The position numbers were made by a program, and so were the translations under genes. From NCBI GenBank assembly GCA_016795035.1, contig JAEUIT010000015.1, positions 49,455-113,454 of the forward strand: 64,000 nucleotides of DNA, given 5' to 3'. The DNA comes from Phycisphaerae bacterium. GTDB lineage: Bacteria; Planctomycetota; Phycisphaerae; Phycisphaerales; SM1A02. Each line of letters opens with the position of its first letter. Position 1 is the first letter of the stretch. The notes under the pieces were generated by a model that searched no databases, was not told where the DNA came from, and saw nothing but the letters and a program-made list of their open reading frames with translations. Below, piece by piece: positions 1 to 9,433 of the stretch.

Positions 1-1366
1 TGTGTCGACTTCGGGCGAACGCCACGATGTCATGCACCGTCAGGAAGTACGACGGATAGTCGAGCTCCTCGATCAGGCGAAGCTCATGCTCGATCTGGCG
101 CCGCACGCGCTCGCTCACCCCGCGCGGATAGCGTTCCCGCGCCCCCTGCCATGCGAGGTCCACAAGATGCTTCATCGGCGTCGTTCCACGAGGAACCACC
201 TCCGACGGATAGCGATAGCGCAACTGGTCGAGCGAGAACCCGCGCGTGCGGTCGGCGAGATCGCGCGTGCGGGCGACGGCACGGGATAGATCGGGAAACA
301 TCGAGGCCATCGCGCGCGGCGATCGGAGATAGCGCTCGCTGTTGGCGCCGAGCTCGTACCCGGCGCGATCGAGCGTCACGCCAAGCCGGATGCAGGTCAG
401 TACGTCGTGCAACGGCCGCCGATCGGGCACGTGATATTGCACGTCGTTCGTCGCGACGAGCGGAATGCCGGTCCAGTCGGAGAGCATCTCCATCTGCCGC
501 GCGAGCATCGCGTCGTCGGCATGTCCTGAACGACTCACCGCGAGCGAGAGGCGGTCGTCGCGTAGCGCATGTCCACGGTGGGAATGACGCCCACGGAAGG
601 CATCGCGCATCCCTTCGACGCACGCGACAAACGTGGCGTCGAGCCGATTCGGCGACGCGTGTGGCGAGCCGTCGGACGAACCGCCGCCCGTACGGCCCGG
701 CGCGACGCGCCCGCGCCCCTCTTGGCGCGACGAACACCGAAGCGACGCGCGGGGCGGGACGATCGTGCAGAGAAGACCTGCGGTGCTCTCGGGATGCTCG
801 CGCAGGATCTCGAGGAGGTCATGGAGGTCAAGGTGGCATTCGCCCTTGGGGGCCCGCCGCTTTCCGAGCGTGAGAAGTTGGCAGAGGTGGCCGTAGGACG
901 CGAGGTCGCTCGCATGGAGGACGACGTCGAGCGAACGACCGATCGCCGGCGCGGTCGAGGACGAGCGCGTGCCGCTTCCGTCGTCGCTCGCACCCTCATG
1001 CACGTGCAGCGAGAGACGACTGCCGACGACGAGATGAATCCCCTTCTCCTTCGCCGCCACATGCGCGCGGACGATGCCCGCGAGCGTGTGCCGATCGGTG
1101 ACGGCGACCGCGCTATAGCCAAGCCGCGCGGCGTGCTCGACGAGCTCTTCCGGGTGGCTACTGCCGTGCAGGAAGGAGAAGTTGCTCGTCGTCAGGAGTT
1201 CGGCGAAGCCCGGCGCGTCCGGCATCGGCGGCGCGGGCATGGGCGCGGCCCGCGCGGCCTGCGGCGGCGGCGCGGCGGACTCGCATGCCTCGCTCGACAG
1301 GATGCGATCGCCGGCGTCGCTCGCGAAAGGATGCTGATGCAACTTGGGCGCGGGGCGTTCAGGCAT
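1..1366 (-). CDS. dnaE2: Error-prone DNA polymerase DnaE2, 3'-truncated by the window edge
   Basis: This is the N-terminal 455 codons of a C-family polymerase alpha subunit. Translation from the ATG at 1366 gives a PHP-domain start with SNFSFLHGSSHPEELVEHAA followed by AVTDRHTLAGIVR, typical of DnaE2. Near the edge it reads ELRLIEELDYPSYFLTVHDI, the conserved entry to the polymerase palm. The frame at the start and at the edge agrees, so no frameshift is apparent. A GGAGGTG ribosome-binding site lies 5 bases before the ATG. The start is 16 bases past the imuB stop, so the two are cotranscribed. In the family DnaE2 is the catalytic polymerase of damage-induced mutagenesis, working with ImuA and ImuB. 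A low-complexity Gly/Ser/Arg stretch near residues 205-240 looks lineage-specific. The remaining half or more of the protein lies outside the window. Confidence 0.93.
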   Translation of the reverse strand, partial: MPERPAPKLHQHPFASDAGDRILSSEACESAAPPPQAARAAPMPAPPMPDAPGFAELLTTSNFSFLHGSSHPEELVEHAARLGYSAVAVTDRHTLAGIVRAHVAAKEKGIHLVVGSRLSLHVHEGASDDGSGTRSSSTAPAIGRSLDVVLHASDLASYGHLCQLLTLGKRRAPKGECHLDLHDLLEILREHPESTAGLLCTIVPPRASLRCSSRQEGRGRVAPGRTGGGSSDGSPHASPNRLDATFVACVEGMRDAFRGRHSHRGHALRDDRLSLAVSRSGHADDAMLARQMEMLSDWTGIPLVATNDVQYHVPDRRPLHDVLTCIRLGVTLDRAGYELGANSERYLRSPRAMASMFPDLSRAVARTRDLADRTRGFSLDQLRYRYPSEVVPRGTTPMKHLVDLAWQGARERYPRGVSERVRRQIEHELRLIEELDYPSYFLTVHDIVAFARSRH

Positions 1367-1381
1367 GCGTCACCTCCACGT

Positions 1382-4309
1382 TCATGCCCACACCCCGTGG
1401 ACGAACCACCGTTCACCGAGCGCAGCAGGCACCGGCGTTGCAGCCGACGGCATGGCGGCCGATGTCCCGGCGCCTTCCGAACCAGGGATGTCGTCGCGGC
1501 ATCCGGCCACCGCAGGCTGCCACAACCAAAGCCAAAGCCCCCGCGCGGTCGCGACGCGCCGATAGACGCGCGTGACATACGTGAGGGGCGACCGTGCGGT
1601 CTCGGCACGCTCGCGCGGCAACTCGACATGCCGCGCGTGCCACCACGCTTCATCGATGCGTTCGTCGGTGCTGACGGCGGCGATCGTGTGCGTCTCGCCC
1701 CGCCACGTCATCGTGATCGTCGCCTTCGCAGGAAGGCTCGCATGGGCATTCGGGTTCGTGTCCGCAGGCGCGGTGGACGCGGTCAGGGAGGGAGTGACGA
1801 ACGCCACTTCGGGCGTGGGAAAGACGATCGTCGGACGGATCGACGTGGGAAGAGAGGCCCACGACACGCGTGCGTAGGCATCGACGATCGCCGCGAGATC
1901 GTGCGCCGGGAGGAGCGCCGCGAAATGCTCCGGCGTGTGCAAGCCGCGCGGCGCGGGACACCGCACGGCCATCGGCCCGAACCGCGCGCTGATGGTGTCG
2001 ATGCACTCGACCGCCGACAGGCTCCGGGCAAGGCGCCTCTCGATCTCCGCCCGTGACATCGGGCCGCCGTCGTGCGCGGAGATGCCGACGGACGAAGATC
2101 CGCGTCGCGCGTCGGGCAACGCCCCCTCGCCGTGCACTTCACCGTGCCCGCCGCCGTGCCCGTCGCCGTGCCCGCCCCCGTGAAGGCGGGCCTGAACGCC
2201 ATGGGCCGTACGGCATTCGGGCATGCGGCCTTGCGTCACGCCGAGCGTGGCGACGCGCACCGCCGACAAGACGAGACGGTCGATCCCATCGCCCTTGTCG
2301 AGCGTTTCCAGTCTGGGCGCAAGAAGCGACCAGAGATGTCCGCGCCGCCGCGTCGCGGCGCCGAAGTGCATGTCGATCACCACGGTGGGTGCGGACGGAC
2401 GGAACGCTTCCAGGCGCAGAAGCCGTACGCCTCGCACCCGCTGGCGTAACCGGGCGCAGAGCTGGTCGACGAGATCCGCCACGACGATCGCGATCGCGTC
2501 GTGATCGACGGTCGGACCGTCGAACTCACGCACGACGCGACAGGCAGGCGCGATGCGCACGCCGTGCAAGGGCTCAGGGATCAGGCCACAGGCTCGATCG
2601 ATGCAGCGCAGGACGTCGTCGCAGGACTGCGCGGAGAGACGCGCGGGACTTCGACGGCGGCGAGACGCGGACGATCGTGACGCCGTCGAGGAGATCGTGG
2701 TCGTGGCAGGTCTCGTGGATGCCCGCGCGAATCGCTCGCCCAGATCGGTGCGATCGAGCGCAAGAAGCTGATCGATGCGCTCGACTTGCACTTCCCGGAG
2801 CGCCGCCGCGTGCTCGGGATCAAGCCGCAGCGCCTCGATCGGCAGTGGTCCGAGCGCGTCGCGCTCTCGCCCGGGTTCGATCACGGCAATGGGAACGCTG
2901 GCGGAGGACGAGGTGGCCATCGCCCATGCCGCGCCGACCGTACTGGCAACCGCCGCGCGTGCCGTGAGCCCATGGCGCCCAAGCCGCGTGACAATCTCTT
3001 CCGCGAGCGACCACTCGGCCCAGCGCGTCTCGGCCGCAATCCTTCCCGATGCGGCCGAGGATGACGAAGCGAGAGAGTCAGCCCCATGCAGGCCGTAGGT
3101 CTGACGCAGAAGACGCTCGCAGCCGGTGAGATCGGCGAGAAGGACGGCGCGGCCTCCCACGAAGGCGGGCCCATGCGATTCGGATTCCGACGACGAGTCG
3201 AACCTCGTCCTCTCGTGCCGACCGGGCCGCCGGTGCGTTGCGTCGACATCCGAGGAGTCTGACGAACCGAACGCCTGAGCGCCCGCGCCGCCATCGGTCC
3301 CGGTGAGATCCACGCCGAAGGCGTCGATGGGCACGCTACTCAGATCGCGGTCGATGGCCACGATCGGGGCATAGCGGAGAAGCCACGCGGCGATGCGCCG
3401 AAGGGCGAGACGATCGCCGCGCGGATCCCACACGAACTCATGACAGACGGAGTCGGTCTCGTCGTCGCCCGAGGTCGATCGCGAGGACGACGGCGAGGAC
3501 GACGCGCCCGACGAATACGGCACGCCATGCGCGGGCGGCAACACGGGCGAACTCGGCATCCGAGGCGGCCCAATATTTGGCGAGGTAGGGGGCGAGGTAG
3601 GTGGCGAGGGAGGTGGCGAGTTGGGCGGCCCACTGCGCGGCCCACTGCGCGGCCCACTGGGCGGCCCACTGGGCGACGCAGAACCACCGACGGCGGAAGC
3701 CCCGACCGTGGGGGCACAAAGCGCTCGCGCATGTGCGAGCGTCATGCCGCATCGAACGCCGGCCGCCAGCGCCATCGGACACGCACTCACCACGACGCGT
3801 GCGCCGCGGACGACCTCAAGCACGATCGCCGGTCGCGGAAGCGGCGGCGCCGAGCTCGGAGCCGATCGCCTGAAGGCTGGCGAGATTCGTGCACCCGGTC
3901 GCGAGGTCGCTGCGGCGGTGGGATCGTCGGGAGGCGCTCGACGCACACTTCCTGCTCCCTCCCGTGCGGAGGCGGTCGTGTTCGCCGAATGATGGGCGAC
4001 ATCGATCGACTCGCGAAGCGTGCGGCCCCAAAGAACCGGCAACGTTCGCGGGTGACGCCACAAGGGCGACGGCTGTGAATCACTGGGAATGGCCGGCGCG
4101 CTCGAGACACCCCCGGAACGGCCTGCCGACGATTCTCGCGCTCGGGCCGATCGTTCGTCCCCTACCGGCGACTCTCGCCGCGAATGCCCACCCGCGGCCG
4201 GCTGCAACGTGGAACGCTCCGACTCCCCCGCTTTTGCGCGTCGAGAGTCGCGAAGGCGACGTTCCACGGACCAGAATGGCAAGGCGATCGCGAGGAAGCG
4301 CTTTGGCAT
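1382..4309 (-). CDS. imuB: ImuB, Y-family DNA polymerase-like mutasome protein
   Basis: A protein of 975 residues starting MPKRFLAIALPFWSVERRL, the usual ImuB opening. This internal ATG is preferred over one 38 codons upstream because the upstream segment is Ser/Arg-rich and unlike the family. The body carries Y-family-like segments such as VAIDRDLSSVPIDAFGVDLTG and ends in the ImuB C-terminal region (WFVHGVWA). ImuB is thought to be a catalytically inactive Y-family homologue that tethers DnaE2 to the beta clamp. The protein is much longer than the usual 450-550 residues. The extra length includes a charged N-terminal insertion and a Pro/Ser/Gly-rich insertion at about residues 206-250, encoded by short tandem DNA repeats. 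It lies in the operon imuA-imuB-dnaE2. The reduced Y-family active site was not checked residue by residue. Confidence 0.9.
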   Translation of the reverse strand: MPKRFLAIALPFWSVERRLRDSRRAKAGESERSTLQPAAGGHSRRESPVGDERSARARESSAGRSGGVSSAPAIPSDSQPSPLWRHPRTLPVLWGRTLRESIDVAHHSANTTASAREGAGSVRRAPPDDPTAAATSRPGARISPAFRRSAPSSAPPLPRPAIVLEVVRGARVVVSACPMALAAGVRCGMTLAHARALCAPTVGASAVGGSASPSGPPSGPRSGPRSGPPNSPPPSPPTSPPTSPNIGPPRMPSSPVLPPAHGVPYSSGASSSPSSSRSTSGDDETDSVCHEFVWDPRGDRLALRRIAAWLLRYAPIVAIDRDLSSVPIDAFGVDLTGTDGGAGAQAFGSSDSSDVDATHRRPGRHERTRFDSSSESESHGPAFVGGRAVLLADLTGCERLLRQTYGLHGADSLASSSSAASGRIAAETRWAEWSLAEEIVTRLGRHGLTARAAVASTVGAAWAMATSSSASVPIAVIEPGRERDALGPLPIEALRLDPEHAAALREVQVERIDQLLALDRTDLGERFARASTRPATTTISSTASRSSASRRRRSPARLSAQSCDDVLRCIDRACGLIPEPLHGVRIAPACRVVREFDGPTVDHDAIAIVVADLVDQLCARLRQRVRGVRLLRLEAFRPSAPTVVIDMHFGAATRRRGHLWSLLAPRLETLDKGDGIDRLVLSAVRVATLGVTQGRMPECRTAHGVQARLHGGGHGDGHGGGHGEVHGEGALPDARRGSSSVGISAHDGGPMSRAEIERRLARSLSAVECIDTISARFGPMAVRCPAPRGLHTPEHFAALLPAHDLAAIVDAYARVSWASLPTSIRPTIVFPTPEVAFVTPSLTASTAPADTNPNAHASLPAKATITMTWRGETHTIAAVSTDERIDEAWWHARHVELPRERAETARSPLTYVTRVYRRVATARGLWLWLWQPAVAGCRDDIPGSEGAGTSAAMPSAATPVPAALGERWFVHGVWA
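3575..3675. repeat. Tandem short repeats inside imuB
   Basis: Tandem units of about 11-13 bases. The left part repeats GGCGAGGTAGG and GGCGAGGGAGG; the right part repeats GCGGCCCACTGC four times. On the coding strand they encode the SGPRSGPRSGPP / SPPTSPPTSP part of the ImuB insertion. Copy number probably varies between strains by replication slippage. Confidence 0.8.
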
Positions 4310-4425
4310 CGGGGAATCCCAAGGAGGAGAACGAGACGAGAACGAGAACGAGACGAGACGAGAACGAAGACGAAGACGAGGATGAAGAAGAGAAGAGAAG
4401 AGAGCGAAGCGAGACGAGGCCACGG
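4310..4425. repeat. Purine-rich simple repeat upstream of imuB
   Basis: About 100 bases of near-pure purine on the plus strand, built of GAGAACGAGACGAG-like units followed by GAAGACGAAGACGAGG. On the transcribed (minus) strand this is a pyrimidine-rich leader directly before the imuB ATG, and no clear Shine-Dalgarno is visible there. It occupies half of the 234-base imuA-imuB spacer. Confidence 0.75.
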
Positions 4426-4543
4426 GAAGCGCGAGTTCACCAGAGGCAAGACGCGAAGCGCCCTCGCGATCCTGCGCGATGCGCGATCCGTGCGTACTCG
4501 CGGCGCTCCGATCACATCCATCACGACGAGACCCGGCGATGCC

Positions 4544-6322
4544 TTAGCCGCCAACCTCCCACGAAGGACCGGTCCGCACATCGGTGGGCGCGTCGGCGGG
4601 ATGAAAAGGTGCGGAGCGGCTCAGATCCCGCGAGCAAAGACCTCCTGTCGTGGCATGCATGGACGCTTCGGGAAACGCGAGCATCGATGCGTCGCACGGC
4701 GCATCGCCCGCAGCGGTTCGCGCGCCAGTCGACGGGTGCGTCGACTCCAGCGGAGGCGTGCAACGCGGAGTTACACGCGTTGCGTCGGAGCGAGCGGAGC
4801 CATCGGAGCGATCAGATCGATCGGGACGACCGGGGCGATCAGGGTGATCAGGGACGAGCACCTCCGAAAGAAGCCGGCGGCGAGCGTCTGGACGCAACGC
4901 GCCGAGGAGCGACGAGCGACAGCGCACGAGGCGCACACACCACGCGATCGAACGTTCGGGGATGTCGGCGTCGCCACCAGGGCCCTGGGTCGGCACCACG
5001 GGGCGCACCGTCCAGCGCGTCAGCGCGAGGCTGAGTTGCGACATGTCGTTGGGAGGTCGCGCGAGAAGCGCGAACGCCGGCGAGGCGCGGCGCGTCATCG
5101 CCACGTGCAGACGTCGGAGCGCTGCCATCGACCAGCCCGAGGCGTCCGTCACGATGATCCGAACGTCTTCACTCCGGATCGCCTGTTCCATCGCCCACAC
5201 GCGAGCCGCCGGATCGGGGGGTGTCTCCACGAAGAGCGATCGCTCAAGGAGCGAAGCGTCGCGCGAGGTGGGGGCAGCGACAAGACGCGATGCTTGGGCG
5301 TGCGAACGTTCCGCCGCAAGCGCATGCAGATCGCCGCGCACGCCCGCGATGAGGCATCGCGGATTCGGCCACGCCGCGCGCCCGATCCACATCGCATGCA
5401 TGCCGCCGCTGCTGCGTGCATCCCCTTCTCCTGCAGCGGAACGCTCCTCGAAATCACGATCCCGAAGCGCTCGCCATGCGGTGTGCACGAGATGCACGAG
5501 GACGCCAATCGGCGCGAACCACGCGTTGGGAACTCCACGCGCTGCCCGCTCCGAGGTCGACGCCATGCCAAACCACTCATGCAATCCTCGCCACGGCAAT
5601 CCCCCTTCGAGGAGTTCGTCGATCACGTGCCAGCCGGTCGGGATCCGCTCGCCAACGTCGACACGAACCATCTCTGGGGCGGCAGGCCCCGTAGCGGCAG
5701 GCCCTGTAGCGGCAGGCGGCGGTGTGGGCTCGTCGTCGCAAGGCGGCAGGTCAACCTCAGAAGGCAGCGACGAAGGCGAGGCGTCGGGCACGAGAGGTGA
5801 AGGTGGCCCGGCGGAGGTCGCCTCGGGAGTCGGCTCCGTCGACGACCGTCGTGCGGCATTCCGCCCGCGTCGCGCGCGGTCTCCCCGAGAGGACGGAAAC
5901 TCCTGCATCGAGAAACGGGACTCGTGCAAGGGCCGCGTCCCGATGGCGATGTCCGTGTCGCCAGCGTCCGCCGCCGCACACGACTCTGCACCGGCGTCGG
6001 CCGCATCCAGTCGTGCCTGCACCTCGCGCCAGTACGCCGCGTGCGCGAAGCGGCGACGCGCCGCCGGCTCGAGATCGTCGGCGCTCACGGCGCGTCCATC
6101 GCTCCGCTCTTCGATCGCCGAAATGGCTCGCCGCAGCGATTCACGCACCGCGGCCGCGGAGGTTGCCGCCGACGCGTCGCGCCCGCTTCCCGACGCCAAC
6201 GATCCCAGCGTGGAGGCGGATGGCGTTTCGGCACCCGACGACGGGCACCCCGGCGCAGACGATTGCGACGACGCGCCTAGTGCCCCGGACTCCGACACAC
6301 GCTGGACCAACGGCTGACTCAC
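4544..6322 (-). CDS. imuA: ImuA-like RecA-fold protein of the mutasome
   Basis: The GTG at 6322 is chosen as start because AAGGAGGG lies 5 bases upstream; the open frame extends 45 codons further to an ATG at 6457 without such a site. The protein has 592 residues. Residues 1 to about 220 are a low-complexity Ala/Ser/Pro-rich extension. The RecA/SulA-like ImuA core then begins with ERIPTGWHVIDELLEGGLPW and LHEWFG, followed by the LIAGVRGDLHALAAERS and RIIVTDASGWSMAALRRL segments. ImuA is normally about 250 residues, so both the N-terminal extension and the C-terminal tail of more than 100 residues are unusual. It is the first gene of imuA-imuB-dnaE2. Family knowledge places it in SOS mutagenesis through interaction with ImuB and RecA. 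Confidence 0.82.
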   Translation of the reverse strand: MSQPLVQRVSESGALGASSQSSAPGCPSSGAETPSASTLGSLASGSGRDASAATSAAAVRESLRRAISAIEERSDGRAVSADDLEPAARRRFAHAAYWREVQARLDAADAGAESCAAADAGDTDIAIGTRPLHESRFSMQEFPSSRGDRARRGRNAARRSSTEPTPEATSAGPPSPLVPDASPSSLPSEVDLPPCDDEPTPPPAATGPAATGPAAPEMVRVDVGERIPTGWHVIDELLEGGLPWRGLHEWFGMASTSERAARGVPNAWFAPIGVLVHLVHTAWRALRDRDFEERSAAGEGDARSSGGMHAMWIGRAAWPNPRCLIAGVRGDLHALAAERSHAQASRLVAAPTSRDASLLERSLFVETPPDPAARVWAMEQAIRSEDVRIIVTDASGWSMAALRRLHVAMTRRASPAFALLARPPNDMSQLSLALTRWTVRPVVPTQGPGGDADIPERSIAWCVRLVRCRSSLLGALRPDARRRLLSEVLVPDHPDRPGRPDRSDRSDGSARSDATRVTPRCTPPLESTHPSTGARTAAGDAPCDASMLAFPEASMHATTGGLCSRDLSRSAPFHPADAPTDVRTGPSWEVGG

Positions 6323-7018
6323 TCGACCCTCCTTCGCTGCGGACTCGCCTGCACCGCATGCGTCCCGCACGACTGACTTCCGACGACATGCACCTCGCTC
6401 GTGTCGCTCCCCCATCCATGCGATCGCACGCGCCACGTCGTTGACGTGCGCCCACATCCGTGCGCCCTCTCGCCCGTCACGAGCGTGCGAAGCGCTGTGC
6501 CCGTGAGACAGCCGGCTCGCGACACGCGATGAGAGTTCCCCTCGCAGAAGCGCGCGAGGAGCTCGTCATGACCACGCGATGGATCACGCGATGGATCACG
6601 CGAGGCTCACGCGTGATCACCCGTGCTCACGCGAGCGGGACGGCGTCATGCGATGACACGGCGCCCGACCACCCGAGCCGAAGAGAAACGGACGATGCTG
6701 ATGCGTTGGGGCGTGCGCGACGAGGTGGAACGCTTCGTAGACGCGAGAGACCCTCCCGGGTGCGCTGCACCGCTAAGGTCGTTTGGTGAGAACGACGCGG
6801 CGACAGGACACGAGATGCCGAGTGCGGTCGGCTTTTGTTAGGGTACTGCGGAAGAGGGGTTCGTCAAGGGGTGCGTTCGGGAGTTTGCGAGGAATTGTGG
6901 CGCGACGATGCGATCGCGTCGTCGCCACGCCGAGGGCCTCCGTCGAGAGCGGAGCGTGGCCTCGCCCCGTGCGGCCGGCGGCCGACCATCATCCGGCGGG
7001 GCGCGTCGTGCGCACTCG
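6323..7018. other. Spacer upstream of imuA, no gene seen
   Basis: No convincing coding region lies here on either strand. The stretch probably holds the imuA promoter. No classical CTGT-N8-ACAG or GAAC-N4-GTTC LexA box was recognised. Around 6575-6640 the words GATGGATCACGC and CTCACGCG repeat imperfectly. Around 6831 there is a locally AT-richer patch (CTTTTGTTAGGGTACTG) that could be part of a promoter, but this is only suggestive. Confidence 0.4.
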
Positions 7019-7849
7019 TCAGGATGCGTCGAGCGGACGGAGACACTCCGCCGAGTCGTTGCGCGGACTGTTCACGAGGCGCGAGACAGGCCACGCCTGC
7101 AACGTGGAGTTTGCCGCCGGCACCAGGAGGTCGGCGGGCGGCTCGTCGGCGAGAAGCCATCGCGACCACGCCGCGGACGGAATGATCGCGGGCATGCGAT
7201 CGTGGATCGGACGCATCACGTCGTTCGGCGGCACCGTGATGATTGCGGCAGAACGCACCACGCGGCCGTCCGGCGCGGTCCACCGCTCCCACACCGCACC
7301 GAAGGCGAAGAGTTCGCCTGGCCGCGGCGCGATCGCGAACGGCTGCTTCGGCGGCGCGACCGCCTTCACTCGCTTCGGGGCGCGCTTCGGCGCCGTCTCT
7401 TCGAGCGCCGCGCCGAACAGCGAGGCTTCGTCGGGTTCCGCGCCGTCGGCTCGCTCCACGTTGCCGCCGGTCTCCGCGTTGTCGATGTTCTCCGCGTTGC
7501 CGTCACTCGTCGTTGCAGCCGTCTTCCATTCATAGAAGGCGGTCGCCGGAAGAAGGCAGCGCCGTTTCTTCCAGGCATCGCGAAAGGACGGCTTCTCGGC
7601 GAGCGTCTCGCTGCGGGCGTTCGCGAGCCGCGAGCCGATCGACGGATCCTTCGCCCAGAACGGGATGAGTCCCCAATGCACGAGGGCGAGTTCGCGGGTC
7701 GCCCCCGCCGGAAGGACCGCGGGAACCTGCGAGGTCGGCGCGATGTTGAAGCGGGCGCGCCACGCCGCGACGTCGGGAAAAAGCGGCGTCGCGGCGAAGG
7801 CGGCGGCGATCGCGTCCGTCGTCAGGGCTAGGGCGTAGCGGCCGCACAT
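7019..7849 (-). CDS. SRAP (HMCES/YedK-type) abasic-site-processing protein
   Basis: The start is set at the ATG giving MCGRYALALT, because in this family Met1 is removed and Cys2 forms a thiazolidine crosslink with abasic sites in single-stranded DNA. Visible family motifs are FNIAPTSQVP, LVHWGLIPFWAKDP, NARSETLAEKPSFRDAW, RCLLPATAFYEWK (the active-site Glu) and PIHDRMPAIIP (the active-site His). At 276 residues it is longer than the usual 210-230, owing to an insertion at about residues 112-165 just after FYEWK. The insertion begins DGNAENIDNAETGGNVERA, and its DNA consists of copies of the dispersed CAACGYGGAG word. It lies upstream of imuA-imuB-dnaE2 on the same strand, which fits a DNA-damage role. 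Confidence 0.92.
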   Translation of the reverse strand: MCGRYALALTTDAIAAAFAATPLFPDVAAWRARFNIAPTSQVPAVLPAGATRELALVHWGLIPFWAKDPSIGSRLANARSETLAEKPSFRDAWKKRRCLLPATAFYEWKTAATTSDGNAENIDNAETGGNVERADGAEPDEASLFGAALEETAPKRAPKRVKAVAPPKQPFAIAPRPGELFAFGAVWERWTAPDGRVVRSAAIITVPPNDVMRPIHDRMPAIIPSAAWSRWLLADEPPADLLVPAANSTLQAWPVSRLVNSPRNDSAECLRPLDAS

Positions 7850-7900
7850 TCCCGCGTTGTATCGCACGTGGCCGGTGCAAGGCGAGCCGCGCCGCGGTCG

Positions 7901-9355
7901 TCACAGGACCGGCGACGCCAGGCCCACCGCGTTCTCGAGGATGCGCTTCCAGCGCGGACGCTTCGCCCACTCCTCGCGCGTGATCACGATCGACCGCTCG
8001 ATGTAGCTCTCCTGCAGGTTGCGCATCGCCTGCGTCGCGTACTGGTCGTAGAGGAGAAGGCTCACCTCGAAGTTGATCTCGAAGCTGCGGCGGTCGAGGT
8101 TCGAGCTCGTCATCACGCTGAGGCGGTCGTCGATCGTGATCGTCTTCGCGTGCAGCATGCCGCCCTTGAACTCGAGGAGGCTCACGCCCGCCTCGAGCAG
8201 GCGCCCGAAGAAGCTCTTGCTCGCGAGATACACGAGCTTCGAGTCATTGTGCTCGGGAACGACGAGGCGCACGCGCACGCCGCGGCGCGCGGCGCCGATG
8301 AGCGCGACCATCGTCGGCTCGTCGGGCACGAAGTACGGCGTCGTCAGGACGATCTCACGCTGCGCCAGGTGAATGCACGTGACGAGCACCTGCGGCATCG
8401 AACCTTCGTCGCACAGCGGGCCGGTCGCGACGACCTGGGCGAGCACGCCGCCCTCCTCGATCATCGACGGCCGGATCGTCTCGTCGAGGCGCTCCATCGT
8501 CTCGACCGACCAGTCCTCGGCGAAAACGCGTTGCAGCTCGTTTGCGATCGGTCCTTCGAGCCGACACGTCGCGTCGACCCAGATGAGGTGCTTCTTCTTC
8601 ACCTTGAAGGTCGCGGCCGCCAGGTTGTGGCTGCCGATGTAGCCGATCTTCCCGTCGATCACCACGATCTTCCGGTGATTGCGCAGGTCGATGCGCTCGA
8701 AGAACGCACCTAACAATCCGGCGGCAAGGGCCTCGACGACGTGCACGCCCGCCTCCTCCATGCGGCGCCGCGTCGCGCTTCTCGTGAAGGGCCGCGAGCC
8801 GAGCGAGTCGACGAGGAAGCGCACCTTCACGCCGCGCTCGGCCGCCCGCATCATGGCCTCCATGACGGGAAGGCCGCCGTCGTCGTCGAGCGCGATGTAG
8901 AAGAGGACGTGCACCGAATCCTTCGCGGCGTCGATGTCGCTCGCGATGCGATGCATGAGGTCGGCGGTGTCGGCGAGGAACTCGACCTCGTTGCCGCCGA
9001 CGGGCGGCTGCCCCGAGACTTGGCCGGCGAGGACGGCAAGCCCGCGCGTGCCTTCGGGCATGCGCGCGAGCGCCGCGCGGATGCTGCGGATGCGCAGGCT
9101 CTTCGGCACGTCGTCGGAGGAGGAGAGCGACGCACGGATGCGCTCGCTGCGCGTGAGCCGACGGCGCGAGAGCCACGGCTTTCCCGCGAGCCAGTAGAGC
9201 GCGGCGCCCGCGAGCGGAATCGCCGCGATGAGAAGGAGCCACGAGATCGCGCTCGAGGCGCGGTAGCGCCGATCGGCAAGCACGGCGACCGCGGTGCCGA
9301 TCGCAAGGAGGACCTGTCCGATCGCGAGTGCTTCGAGGAGGAGCCGCGCCGTCAC
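7901..9355 (-). CDS. cls: Cardiolipin synthase, phospholipase D superfamily
   Basis: A 484-residue membrane enzyme. Two N-terminal transmembrane segments (LLLEALAIGQVLLAIGTAVA and a second one to about residue 60) precede two HKD catalytic motifs. These are HRKIVVIDG with IGSHNLA near residue 225 and HAKTITIDD with SSNLDRRSFEINFE near residue 400. In the family it condenses two phosphatidylglycerols, or a related pair, to cardiolipin at the inner membrane. Length and motif order match bacterial ClsA. The neighbouring tRNA and SRAP genes suggest no operon. A related phosphatidyltransferase specificity cannot be excluded from sequence alone. Confidence 0.93.
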   Translation of the reverse strand: MTARLLLEALAIGQVLLAIGTAVAVLADRRYRASSAISWLLLIAAIPLAGAALYWLAGKPWLSRRRLTRSERIRASLSSSDDVPKSLRIRSIRAALARMPEGTRGLAVLAGQVSGQPPVGGNEVEFLADTADLMHRIASDIDAAKDSVHVLFYIALDDDGGLPVMEAMMRAAERGVKVRFLVDSLGSRPFTRSATRRRMEEAGVHVVEALAAGLLGAFFERIDLRNHRKIVVIDGKIGYIGSHNLAAATFKVKKKHLIWVDATCRLEGPIANELQRVFAEDWSVETMERLDETIRPSMIEEGGVLAQVVATGPLCDEGSMPQVLVTCIHLAQREIVLTTPYFVPDEPTMVALIGAARRGVRVRLVVPEHNDSKLVYLASKSFFGRLLEAGVSLLEFKGGMLHAKTITIDDRLSVMTSSNLDRRSFEINFEVSLLLYDQYATQAMRNLQESYIERSIVITREEWAKRPRWKRILENAVGLASPVL

Positions 9356-9433
9356 GAACGCGACTCTAACACGTCACGGCATCGGCGACGAGCGACGGTC
9401 GAGGCGGGCCGTCGTCAGTACAATCGCGTCGTC

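Noticed and set aside
6323..7018. LexA operator before imuA
   Set aside because: No sequence close to the enterobacterial, Bacillus or alphaproteobacterial LexA consensus was found.
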